Below, in pieces: positions 1-5,718 of a stretch of 7,913 bases of DNA. Origin of the DNA: Paracoccaceae bacterium (GTDB lineage Bacteria; Pseudomonadota; Alphaproteobacteria; Rhodobacterales; Rhodobacteraceae). Location: the NCBI GenBank assembly GCA_003545125.1, contig DQCI01000315.1, forward strand, positions 419 to 8,331, given 5' to 3'. Positions within the stretch are counted from its first letter, which is position 1. Each line of letters opens with the position of its first letter. The notes beneath the pieces were generated by a model. The model was not told the origin of the DNA and made no database searches. It saw only the letters and a list, made by a program, of their open reading frames with translations. The position numbers and the translations under genes are program-made.

Positions 1-32
1 TAGGCCCGACGAACGCCGGAAAAGATTTGAAG

Positions 33-63
33 CGGCCCCGGGAAACCGGGGCCGTTTTGTTTT
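33..63 (+). terminator. Intrinsic terminator of an unseen upstream rightward gene
   Basis: A perfect 9-bp GC-rich stem (CGGCCCCGG at 33-41, CCGGGGCCG at 46-54) closes a GAAA loop and is followed by the T-rich tail TTTTGTTTT (55-63). This is a textbook rho-independent terminator for transcription entering from the left. The gene it ends lies outside the window. Because rpsA commonly precedes ihfB in this group, rpsA is a possible candidate, but nothing visible proves it. The leftward small gene at 85-288 also runs toward this stem, but the opposite-strand tail is poor in T. Confidence 0.92.
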
Positions 64-84
64 GCGGAAGGTGCTGCCCGTGGG

Positions 85-288
85 TCAGGTCCGGGCGAGC
101 CTCATGGCGATGGGCGTGTGTGTGCCTCGGGGTTTCGCAGCAACCTTGCGTGTGCCCGCACGCGGATGGCGGAGCTTGCGAAGGGCGGTGAGAAACGCGG
201 CGCTGCGCATCTCCCTGCCACGCGCCATGTAATGGGCATAGTCGATCGTTCCGTCTTCGCGGGTCTTGTATTCTGTGGGCTCGGTCAT
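85..288 (-). CDS. Small hypothetical protein, 67 aa
   Basis: I do not recognise this protein. It encodes 67 residues starting MTEPTEYKTREDG. The N-terminus is acidic and polar (residues 1-16). A likely amphipathic helix follows (about 17-40, containing YAHYMARGREMRSAAF), and the C-terminal tail is strongly basic with many Arg and Lys. There is no signal peptide or membrane segment, so it is probably cytosolic and may bind nucleic acid through the basic tail (inference). The start at 288 is chosen because AAGGAG (297-302, minus strand) lies 8 nt upstream; a longer reading from 327 lacks this support. An out-of-frame ATG at 293 lies between the ribosome site and the start. It is divergent from the winged-helix regulator, with 259 bp between the two starts. 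From memory, the DY-x2-Y-x3-GR-x2-RS-x-AF pattern resembles small conserved proteins of Rhodobacteraceae, which is unverified. Confidence 0.68.
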   Translation of the reverse strand: MTEPTEYKTREDGTIDYAHYMARGREMRSAAFLTALRKLRHPRAGTRKVAAKPRGTHTPIAMRLART

Positions 289-296
289 CGCATGGT

Positions 297-302
297 CTCC
301 TT
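297..302 (-). promoter_or_regulatory. Ribosome binding site fixing the start at 288
   Basis: The minus strand reads AAGGAG here, 8 nt before the ATG at 288-286. It favours the 67-residue product over the 80-residue reading that starts at 327. Confidence 0.65.
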
Positions 303-324
303 CATGATGACCTGAGGATGCCGA

Positions 325-344
325 CAAGCGCGGCGTTGCGCTTG
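325..344. repeat. Short inverted repeat, 7-bp arms
   Basis: CAAGCGC (325-331) and GCGCTTG (338-344) flank a 6-nt spacer in the divergent intergenic region, upstream of both the small gene and the regulator. It could be an operator half-site pair or a small hairpin. There is no T tract on either side, so a terminator role is unlikely. Confidence 0.5.
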
Positions 345-430
345 AAGACGCCCTTTAGAAGCTCTTGTGATTCCCTTGATTTGCCCGCGCTTTAGCCGCA
401 ACGTCTTTAAAGCGTGTTGCACATAATCGC

Positions 431-492
431 CCTCACCGGGCGCCGCGAACGCGTTGTGCGTTGCAAACGCTGCCTCGCGGCGCCCGGTGAGG
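431..492. repeat. Long inverted repeat, perfect 18-bp arms with nested hairpin
   Basis: The left arm is 431-448 (CCTCACCGGGCGCCGCGA) and the right arm is 475-492, its exact reverse complement. The 26-nt spacer holds a second small hairpin, GCGTT (458-462) / AACGC (466-470) with loop GCA. The structure ends 55 nt before the start of the winged-helix regulator, so it lies in the regulator's promoter or 5' leader. A CATAAT hexamer at 422-427 could be a -10 element placing transcription start at the left arm, but no good -35 is visible. There is no T tract after the stem. Possible roles are an autoregulatory operator, an RNA leader structure or a REP-like repeat. Confidence 0.85.
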
Positions 493-547
493 ACTTGAAT
501 CCCATTGAGCGCAACACGCCCTGGACCGGGCGAACGGAGCCGAGCGA

Positions 548-1732
548 ATGCGCTACAATTTTTCCGACTGTGTGCTCGACACCGAGGCAAATGTGTTGAT
601 CCGGGCGGGCCAGCCGGTGCCGGTCGAACCACAGGTCTTCGACCTTTTGTGCCTCCTCGCCGAGAACGCCGGCAAGCTGGTGACCAAGGAGGCCTTGAAC
701 GCGCGTGTCTGGGGTAGCCGGATCATTTCCGACGCGACGATCTCTTCCCGGATCAACGCCGCGCGCAACGCGGTCGGCGATAGCGGCAAGGCGCAAGGCG
801 TGATCCGGACCGTGCCCCGCCGGGGGTTCAAACTCGTCGCCGCGACCACCTGCGAAGACCCTGGCGCCGTGCGCGCGGTGCCGGCGCCCCCACGCCAGAC
901 GATCCGCTACGCCACGTCGCGCGACGGGACGCTGATCGCGTGGGCGTCGAGCGGCGACGGCCCGCCGCTGGTGAGGTCGGGGCACCAGTTCACCCATCTC
1001 GAACGCGACTGGACCAGCCCGTTCTTCCGGCCGCATTTCGAGGCTCTGCGCGAAAACCACAGGCTCATTCGTTTCGACGGGCGCGGTACCGGGCTGTCCG
1101 AGGCGCGGTTCGACGGGGTCGCGCTGGATCATCACGTCGATGATCTCGCTGCCGTGGTCGAAGCCGCCGGGCTCGACACATTCGACCACCTCACCACCTT
1201 GCAGAGCACCGCGGTCTCGATCCGCTATATCGCGCGTTATCCCGGCCGGGTCCGGCGGCTCGTGGTCCAGACGGGCTATGCGCGGGGGCGGGCACATCGC
1301 GGCGTGGCGGTCGAAAACCAGGAACTCGATCCATTCCTCGGAATGTTGCGCTCAGGTGCCTGGGGCGATCCGGCCAACGGCTTCACCCGGGCCTGGATCA
1401 TGACCGCCTTTCCGAGCCTCACGGATGCCGAGGTCACGCAGATGATCCTGGATTTCGCCGCCGCCGCCAACGCGGAAGCCGCGATTGAAAGCCGGCTGAT
1501 CCTCGACCGGTTCGACGCCCGTGAAGACATGGCCGCGCTCGATCTGCCGGCGCTGGTGATCCATGCCCGCAACTGCACGCTGCACCCCCTCGAAGAGGGC
1601 CGGATACTCGCGGCAGGCATCAAGGGGGCAGAATTCCGCGTCGTCGACAGCGCCAATGTGGTCTGCGTTCCCTCGGACCCGACCTTCGACGAACAAACCG
1701 GCGCGATCCTTGATTTTCTCGTCCGGGACTAA
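548..1732 (+). CDS. Winged-helix regulator fused to degenerate alpha/beta hydrolase
   Basis: The product has 394 residues in two domains. Residues 3-98 form an OmpR/CadC-type winged helix, with a probable recognition helix around 60-79 and the wing IRTVPRRGFKLVA at 86-98; no receiver domain precedes it. A linker of about 20 residues leads to an alpha/beta-hydrolase fold (about 120-394) with recognisable landmarks: GPPLV at 138-142, FDGRGTGLS at 176-184, and a segment (201-245) that matches the nucleophile region of related hydrolases without gaps. In that alignment, made from memory, the nucleophile Ser is Leu218, the elbow glycines are Thr216 and Ser220, the acid is Cys343 and the His is Val371. 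The domain is therefore probably non-catalytic and may sense a ligand. No membrane segment is seen, so this is a cytosolic one-component regulator. The ATG at 548 has GGAG (536-539) 8 nt upstream. The gene converges on an aldehyde dehydrogenase gene, a possible but unproven target. Fold assignment is firm; function is inferred. Confidence 0.88.
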   Translation: MRYNFSDCVLDTEANVLIRAGQPVPVEPQVFDLLCLLAENAGKLVTKEALNARVWGSRIISDATISSRINAARNAVGDSGKAQGVIRTVPRRGFKLVAATTCEDPGAVRAVPAPPRQTIRYATSRDGTLIAWASSGDGPPLVRSGHQFTHLERDWTSPFFRPHFEALRENHRLIRFDGRGTGLSEARFDGVALDHHVDDLAAVVEAAGLDTFDHLTTLQSTAVSIRYIARYPGRVRRLVVQTGYARGRAHRGVAVENQELDPFLGMLRSGAWGDPANGFTRAWIMTAFPSLTDAEVTQMILDFAAAANAEAAIESRLILDRFDAREDMAALDLPALVIHARNCTLHPLEEGRILAAGIKGAEFRVVDSANVVCVPSDPTFDEQTGAILDFLVRD

Positions 1733-1733
1733 C

Positions 1734-1775
1734 GCGTTTCGCGAAAACCTGTCGCATTGTTTTGTCGAGAAACGC
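1734..1775. repeat. Imperfect hairpin, first unit of a doublet
   Basis: GCGTTTC (1734-1740) pairs with GAAACGC (1769-1775). Inside, CGAAAAC (1742-1748) pairs imperfectly with the GTTTTGTCG stretch (1759-1767). It begins one base after the regulator's stop codon. The same outer arms recur in the next hairpin, suggesting a REP-like doublet; it may also help end or stabilise the regulator transcript. Confidence 0.6.
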
Positions 1776-1797
1776 TCGGACCCCATTGATGTTGTGG

Positions 1798-1840
1798 GCG
1801 TTTCGAAATTCACTTGGGTCTCAAGTCAATCTCGAAACGC
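1798..1840. repeat. Imperfect hairpin, second unit of the doublet
   Basis: GCGTTTCGA (1798-1806) pairs with TCGAAACGC (1832-1840). After a 5-by-5 internal loop, ACTTG (1812-1816) pairs with CAAGT (1822-1826) around a 5-nt loop. Length (43 nt) and outer arms match the first unit (42 nt), with 22 nt between units. The GCGTTTCGA arm is also the arm and core of one palindrome in the array at 5988-6078. Confidence 0.65.
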
Positions 1841-1870
1841 TTTAGGGGGGACGTCTCGAAGCAAAGCGAC

Positions 1871-1886
1871 CGGGCCAGATGGCCCG
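1871..1886 (-). terminator. Probable terminator of the aldehyde dehydrogenase gene
   Basis: CGGGCCA (1871-1877) and TGGCCCG (1880-1886) form a 7-bp GC-rich stem with a 2-nt centre, 13 nt past the dehydrogenase stop codon. On the minus strand the stem is followed by GTCGCTTTGCTTC, which is only moderately T-rich. The position between convergent genes supports a terminator role; the weak tail lowers confidence. Confidence 0.5.
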
Positions 1887-1899
1887 ACCGGACCCGGGC

Positions 1900-3282
1900 T
1901 CAGAGGATGCGCCCAAGCCACCGCCGCTTGCGGGACGAATAGGGCGGGTAGCGCAGCGACGGGTCGAGGCGGGTGGTCTTTTTCAGCACCGGTTTGAGGT
2001 GGCTGAACGTGTCGAAACCGGCGCGGCCGTGATAGGCCCCGATCCCGCTGGCGCCGACCCCGCCGAAGGGCAGATCGGCTGAAGAAAGATGGATCACCAC
2101 GTCGTTCAACACCACCGAACCGGAGCTGGTCTCTTCGATCACCCGCTTCTGCGCCCGGCGGTCGGAGGTGAACAGATAGACCGCGAGCGGTTTCTCGCCC
2201 GCGTTGATCCGGGCGATGGCGTCGTCGATCCCGTCAATCTCGACGATCGGCAGGATCGGGCCGAACACTTCCTCGCTGAGTGCTGCTGCCCCTTCGGGCA
2301 GGTGGGTGAGCGCGGTGGGTTCGATGTAGAGATCGCCCGCGTCTTGGCGCCCGCCATGTGCCACCCGGCCCTCCTCCAGCATCGCTGCCAGCCGGTCGAA
2401 CTGCGCCCGGGTCACGATCCGGGCGTAGTCGGGGCTTGTCTGCGGGTTCTTGCGCAGCATCCGCCTGACGCTGGCGCCGTAGGCTTTGACAAAGGGTTTC
2501 ACCAAGCCACGTTCGATCAGCAGGTGATCGGGAGCGACACAGGTCTGGCCGGCGTTCAGCAGCTTGCCCCAGGCGATCCGGCGCGCCGCCACTTCGATGT
2601 CGGCATCGCTTGCGACGATGGTCGGGTTTTTGCCGCCAAGTTCCAGCACCACCGGGCTGAGCGTGCGGCCGGCGGCTTCGGCCACTTTGCGCCCGACCCG
2701 GCTCGAGCCGGTGAAAAACACCAGCCCCCAGGGCTCGGACAGCAGGGCCTGCGCCACCGTCGCATCGCCCTCGATCACCCGCACCGCATCCCGGTCGAGA
2801 TAGGTCGGCACCAGCTCGGCAAGCAGGGCGGAGGTGGCGGGGGCAAGCTCCGAGGGTTTGATGAGGGCCGTGTTTCCGGCCGCAAGCGCGCCGATCAGCG
2901 GGGTGAGCGCAAGGTGCCAGGGGTAGTTCCAGGGCGCAAGGATCAGCACCGGCCCGCGTGGTTCGGGCTGGATCCAGGCGCGGCCGGGCAGGTTGAAACG
3001 GTCGACCGGCATGCGCCGGGCCCGCGCCCAGGCGCGCAGGTTGCGCCGGGCGTGGCGCGCGTGCCAGGCGACATAGGCGCTCTCGTGGGTGAGCGCCTCG
3101 ATATCGGGCTTGTGCAGATCCTCCTGGAGCGCGCGGGCGATCTCGGTCTCGCGCTCCCGGCACAGGGCTTCGAGCCGCGCGAGCTGGTCACGGCGCCACG
3201 CCAACGGCCGGGTGACGCCGGCGGCGAATGCCTGCGTCAGCCGGGCGAGATCGGGTACGAGGCGACGACGGATATCGTCCAT
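1900..3282 (-). CDS. Aldehyde dehydrogenase, class 3 (ALDH3-like)
   Basis: The enzyme oxidises an aldehyde to a carboxylic acid using NAD or NADP. At 460 residues the protein is full length for the short class-3 group. Visible motifs are APWNYP (116-121, with the oxyanion Asn119), IKPSE (141-145, cofactor-binding Lys142), the nucleotide-fold motif FTGSSRVG (190-197), the general base Glu214 in LELGGKNP, the catalytic nucleophile Cys248 in NAGQTCVAPD, EVFGP (338-342), and PFGGVGASGIGAYHG near 405-419. The C-terminal RYPPYS followed by a basic, hydrophobic tail (444-460) is typical of ALDH3 and coniferyl- or fatty-aldehyde dehydrogenases and may touch the membrane. The substrate cannot be read from the sequence. 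The ATG at 3282 is preceded by GAGGA at a suitable distance. The gene stands alone, convergent with the winged-helix regulator and divergent from a small membrane-protein gene. Confidence 0.95.
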   Translation of the reverse strand: MDDIRRRLVPDLARLTQAFAAGVTRPLAWRRDQLARLEALCRERETEIARALQEDLHKPDIEALTHESAYVAWHARHARRNLRAWARARRMPVDRFNLPGRAWIQPEPRGPVLILAPWNYPWHLALTPLIGALAAGNTALIKPSELAPATSALLAELVPTYLDRDAVRVIEGDATVAQALLSEPWGLVFFTGSSRVGRKVAEAAGRTLSPVVLELGGKNPTIVASDADIEVAARRIAWGKLLNAGQTCVAPDHLLIERGLVKPFVKAYGASVRRMLRKNPQTSPDYARIVTRAQFDRLAAMLEEGRVAHGGRQDAGDLYIEPTALTHLPEGAAALSEEVFGPILPIVEIDGIDDAIARINAGEKPLAVYLFTSDRRAQKRVIEETSSGSVVLNDVVIHLSSADLPFGGVGASGIGAYHGRAGFDTFSHLKPVLKKTTRLDPSLRYPPYSSRKRRWLGRIL

Positions 3283-3335
3283 GGGGGGTCCTCGGATTGT
3301 CCTGTCGGGGCGACCCTAACGCGCCTGTCCGGGGT

Positions 3336-3370
3336 CGCAAGCCTTGCGCGGCGGCCGCTGCGGGCTTGCG
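3336..3370. repeat. Inverted repeat in the divergent intergenic region
   Basis: CGCAAGCC (3336-3343) and GGCTTGCG (3363-3370) are perfect 8-bp arms around a 19-nt, GC-rich spacer containing the palindrome GCGGCCGC (3351-3358). It sits between the divergent dehydrogenase and small membrane-protein genes, where an operator would be expected. No T tract follows it on either strand. Confidence 0.5.
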
Positions 3371-3428
3371 CGGGATCGAGGCGCCCACGACCCGTTTGGG
3401 CCAAGATCGTGACGGCCAGGAGGGGCGC

Positions 3429-3608
3429 ATGAAGCACAAGCGACGCGCGCTCATGGGGGGGGGCGGTGCCTTGGGCGTGGCGACTGCGTTGGCGGGATTC
3501 GTCGTCGGCTGGCTGGCGGTGCACGACATGATCGTGTGGGCTTTCGGGGTCTGGATCCTGGGCGTGTCGCTCGTGCTGTTGGTCCCCGATCCGCCGGACA
3601 AATCTTGA
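3429..3608 (+). CDS. Small two-helix membrane protein, 59 aa
   Basis: The family is not recognised. A short basic start (MKHKRR) is followed by a glycine-rich turn, a hydrophobic segment at about residues 14-31 and a second at about 34-53, ending in the polar tail PDPPDKS. This predicts a small inner-membrane hairpin protein, with the basic N-terminus favouring both ends in the cytoplasm. The ATG at 3429 has a strong AGGAGG (3418-3423) 5 nt upstream. The reading frame stays open back to 3228, but that part overlaps the dehydrogenase gene on the other strand and lacks such a site. A run of nine G (3455-3463) lies within codons 9-12. The gene is followed by 268 bp before ihfB and appears to be its own unit. 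Confidence 0.68.
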   Translation: MKHKRRALMGGGGALGVATALAGFVVGWLAVHDMIVWAFGVWILGVSLVLLVPDPPDKS

Positions 3609-3700
3609 GCCGGGGCCGCTGCGGGTGTGAGTCGGGGCCACGGCACGCGCGCGAATCAACTGGATCGGGTTCGGGTCCGGTCTCGGTTTGGTTGCACTTT

Positions 3701-3731
3701 TTCGACCGACGGGCTGGCTAACGGTCGGGTT
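3701..3731 (+). terminator. Candidate weak terminator before ihfB
   Basis: CGACCG (3703-3708) pairs with CGGTCG (3722-3727). Two flanking T-G wobble pairs extend the stem to 8 bp around a 13-nt loop, and GG plus TTTT (3730-3733) follows nearby. The large loop and short tail make it a weak candidate, but it is placed to separate the small membrane-protein gene from ihfB. Confidence 0.33.
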
Positions 3732-3790
3732 TTCCATGAGAAATCCAGCGGAATGACGCCGAAATGCCCTTGAGTGCCGTTTCGACACGG

Positions 3791-3819
3791 TTTTCCGTTC
3801 GCCGATTTGCCCCTATAGT
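3791..3819 (+). promoter_or_regulatory. Candidate sigma-70 promoter for the ihfB operon
   Basis: The -10 hexamer TATAGT (3814-3819) lies 17 bp downstream of a weak -35, TTTTCC (3791-3796). It would start transcription near 3826, giving a leader of about 50 nt before ihfB. The region is noticeably less GC-rich than its surroundings. Confidence 0.5.
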
Positions 3820-3876
3820 GTTCAGTGGCGGAGAGAGCTTCCAGACCAGCTCCTCGCGGAAACCAGGGGGATTGAA

Positions 3877-4158
3877 ATGATCCGGTCGGAATTGATTCAA
3901 AAGATCGCGGACGAGAACCCGCACCTGTACCAGCGCGATGTCGAGCGCATCGTGAACACCATTTTCGAGGAAGTGATCGAGGCCATGGCCCGGGGAGACC
4001 GTGTGGAACTGCGCGGTTTCGGCGCGTTCTCCGTGAAGAAACGCGATGCCCGCACCGGGCGCAACCCGCGCACCGGTGAAGCGGTTGAGGTGGAAGAAAA
4101 GCATGTTCCCTTCTTCAAGACCGGCAAGTACCTTAGAGACCGGTTGAACGGTAACTGA
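3877..4158 (+). CDS. ihfB: Integration host factor beta subunit
   Basis: This is one half of the IHF heterodimer, a sequence-preferring nucleoid protein that bends DNA sharply and assists transcription, recombination and replication. The 93-residue length is standard. The signature [18 protein letters not shown] (47-64) is intact, including Arg62-Asn63-Pro64 of the DNA-intercalating arm. Glu44 and Arg46, positions known in E. coli IHF beta for recognising the TTR part of the site, are present and favour IHF beta over HU. The ATG at 3877 has AGGGGG (3865-3870) 6 nt upstream. It is first in a likely operon with the LapA-domain gene, which starts 9 nt after its stop. The alpha subunit gene is not in the window, as is usual. 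Confidence 0.97.
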   Translation: MIRSELIQKIADENPHLYQRDVERIVNTIFEEVIEAMARGDRVELRGFGAFSVKKRDARTGRNPRTGEAVEVEEKHVPFFKTGKYLRDRLNGN

Positions 4159-4167
4159 GGCCCCCCA

Positions 4168-4518
4168 ATGCGCACCATCCGATATCTTTTCCTCGCGGCC
4201 CTCGGGATCGTGCTCGCGACCGTTGCTTTTGCCAATCGCGACACGGTCACGCTGCGCCTGCTCCCGGAGGAGATCTCGGGGTTCCTCGGGTATAGCTGGC
4301 AGGTCACCCTGCCGTTGTTCATCGTCATCTTCGTCGGGATCGTGGCCGGGCTGATGATCGGGTTCTTCTGGGAATGGATGCGCGAGAGCAAGCACCGCTC
4401 GAAAGCGCGCCGGGCCGAGAAGGCCGCGGTGCGTCTGTCGCACGAGGTCAAGGACCTCAAGCGCAAGAAGGCCGGATCCGGCGACGACGTGCTGGCGCTG
4501 ATCGAAGACACAAAGTAG
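4168..4518 (+). CDS. LapA-domain (DUF1049) inner-membrane protein
   Basis: The 116-residue protein has the LapA/DUF1049 layout. A first membrane segment at about residues 4-22 is followed by the NRDTVTLRLLP stretch (23-33), a periplasmic loop with a conserved-type polar/aromatic patch, a second membrane segment at about 47-68, and a charged cytoplasmic helix (71-101) that is probably a coiled coil. In E. coli LapA works with LapB in controlling lipopolysaccharide synthesis; whether that role holds here is unknown. The start at 4168 is preceded by GAGG, which overlaps the ihfB stop codon, so translation is probably coupled. The ihfB-lapA pairing is common in proteobacteria, which supports the call. 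Confidence 0.88.
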   Translation: MRTIRYLFLAALGIVLATVAFANRDTVTLRLLPEEISGFLGYSWQVTLPLFIVIFVGIVAGLMIGFFWEWMRESKHRSKARRAEKAAVRLSHEVKDLKRKKAGSGDDVLALIEDTK

Positions 4519-4537
4519 GCCCGCGGCCAGCAGCACG

Positions 4538-4555
4538 CCGGCGGCGCGCCGCCGG
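4538..4555. repeat. Perfect 18-bp GC-only palindrome between the LapA-domain gene and trpF
   Basis: CCGGCGGCGCGCCGCCGG is fully self-complementary and contains only G and C. It lies in the 54-bp gap before trpF and ends 17 nt before the trpF start. No T tract follows, so it is not a classical terminator. A hairpin this close to the start could slow or modulate trpF translation. Confidence 0.7.
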
Positions 4556-4572
4556 AACGGGACGGTACATCA

Positions 4573-5211
4573 ATGTCGGACATCCAGGTGAAGATCTGCG
4601 GACTGTCGACGCCCGAGCAGGTCAGCTGGGCCGTCGAAGCAGGCGCGCGTTATGTCGGCTTCAACTTCTTTGCCAAAAGCCCGCGCTACGTGGAGCTCGG
4701 GACCGCCGCTGAGCTGGCCGTCGAGGTTCCACCCGGCATCGCCAAGGTGACGCTTGTGGTGGACCCGGACGACGCCACCCTCGACGCCATCCTCGCCCGC
4801 GTGCCCACCGACATGATCCAGCTGCACGGGCAGGAATCCCCCGCGCGGGTGGCCGAGATCCGGGCCCGCCACGGCTTGCCGGTGATGAAGGCGATCGGCA
4901 TCGCCGACGCCGGCGACGTCGCCAAGCTCGCGGCTTACAGCCCGGTCGCCGACCAGCTCCTGGTCGACGCCAAACCACCAAAGGGGGCGCCGCTTCCCGG
5001 CGGCACCGGGGTGGCTTTCGACTGGGGATTGCTGCAGGGGTACCGCTTCCAGCGACCCTGGATGCTCGCGGGCGGGCTGACGCCGGAGAATGTCGCGGCG
5101 GCGGTGAAGCTGACCGGGGCGCGACAGGTCGATGTGTCCTCCGGCGTCGAGACCGCGCCCGGGGTGAAGGACGAGGCGCGGATCCGGGCTTTCCTGCGGG
5201 CGGTGGCGTGA
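4573..5211 (+). CDS. trpF: Phosphoribosylanthranilate isomerase
   Basis: This enzyme catalyses the Amadori rearrangement of N-(5'-phosphoribosyl)anthranilate to CdRP, the third step of tryptophan synthesis from chorismate, in the cytosol. The 212-residue TIM barrel carries the general base Cys9 in VKICGL, the strand motif [11 protein letters not shown] (28-38), IQLHG (82-86), the general acid Asp132 in LLVDAK, the GGTG phosphate loop (143-146), LAGGL (165-169) and DVSSGVE (187-193) with PGVKD. All key residues are intact. The ribosome site before the ATG is weak (GGGA, about 10 nt away), and the 18-bp palindrome sits just upstream. The GNAT gene overlaps its stop codon by 4 nt. No other trp gene touches it directly, and trpB is about 0.9 kb downstream. 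Confidence 0.97.
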   Translation: MSDIQVKICGLSTPEQVSWAVEAGARYVGFNFFAKSPRYVELGTAAELAVEVPPGIAKVTLVVDPDDATLDAILARVPTDMIQLHGQESPARVAEIRARHGLPVMKAIGIADAGDVAKLAAYSPVADQLLVDAKPPKGAPLPGGTGVAFDWGLLQGYRFQRPWMLAGGLTPENVAAAVKLTGARQVDVSSGVETAPGVKDEARIRAFLRAVA

Positions 5212-5690
5212 TCCGCTGGCGCCCGGGCCGGCGTGCGGATGTCGCGGCGGTGGTCGCACTGCTTGCCGATGACATGCTCGGGGCCACGCGCGAGACGGCG
5301 GATCCCGAGACCTACCTCGCCGCGTTCGACGCGATGGCCGCGGAGGGGGGCAACCAGTTGATCGTCGGGGAAGCGATTGCAGGTGCGGCGACAGGCCTGG
5401 CGGCCGGCGGGATCGTCGCCACTTACCAGATCACCTTCATATCCGGTCTGTCGCTCGGAGCCGCGCGCCGGGCGCAGATCGAAGCGGTGCGGGTGAGCGC
5501 CGCGGTCCGGGGACACCGGGTCGGCGCCGCGCTGGTTGCCAACGCCGAGGCGCGGGCCAGAGCGGCCGGCTGCACGCTCATCCAGCTTACCTCGAACGCG
5601 GCCCGCGAAGACGCGCTCAGGTTCTACGAGCGCCAAGGGTTCACGGCATCGCATGTGGGGTTCAAACGGTATCTGGACCGCAGCGATTAA
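5208..5690 (+). CDS. GNAT family N-acetyltransferase
   Basis: The 160-residue protein has the GNAT fold. The N-terminus [21 protein letters not shown] is followed by the beta-strand/acceptor region (51-80), the motif-A region [20 protein letters not shown] (91-110) that binds acetyl-CoA, and the C-terminal [17 protein letters not shown] (129-145). In the usual R-x-x-G-x-G/A loop the first glycine is replaced by Arg104 while Gly106 is kept, so cofactor binding may be altered or simply variant. The substrate is unknown. The start is GTG at 5208, chosen because the N-terminal strand needs it and because GTGA overlaps the trpF stop, a sign of translational coupling. I do not recall this gene as a standard member of the trpF-trpB cluster; it may be a lineage-specific insertion. 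Confidence 0.88.
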   Translation: MIRWRPGRRADVAAVVALLADDMLGATRETADPETYLAAFDAMAAEGGNQLIVGEAIAGAATGLAAGGIVATYQITFISGLSLGAARRAQIEAVRVSAAVRGHRVGAALVANAEARARAAGCTLIQLTSNAAREDALRFYERQGFTASHVGFKRYLDRSD

Positions 5691-5718
5691 CCTGCTGTTT
5701 ACCCTGATGGGGCAGGCT

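Noticed and set aside
376..427. Promoter for the winged-helix regulator (TTGATT or TTGTGA with CATAAT)
   Set aside because: CATAAT at 422-427 is a fair -10, but no TTG-type -35 lies at 16-18 bp; the pairing is not convincing enough to list.
407..1297. 296-codon open frame on the minus strand opposite the regulator gene
   Set aside because: It lacks any recognisable domain, is Arg/Pro/Gly-rich as expected from the antisense of GC-rich coding DNA, and overlaps a gene with a clear winged-helix domain.
3228..3428. N-terminal extension of the small membrane protein to 126 residues
   Set aside because: The extra 67 codons overlap the 5' end of the dehydrogenase gene, are Arg/Gly/Pro-rich, and lack a ribosome site, whereas the start at 3429 has a strong one.
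2089..3432. 447-codon open frame on the plus strand opposite the aldehyde dehydrogenase gene
   Set aside because: The minus strand encodes a complete dehydrogenase with all catalytic motifs; the plus reading shows only low-complexity composition bias.
3654..3666. Possible IHF binding site (AATCAA core) upstream of ihfB for autoregulation
   Set aside because: The core matches WATCAA, but the required TTR four bases later reads ATC, so the consensus is not met.
3718..4536. 272-codon minus-strand frame across ihfB and the LapA-domain gene
   Set aside because: It is antisense to two well-supported genes and has no domain features.
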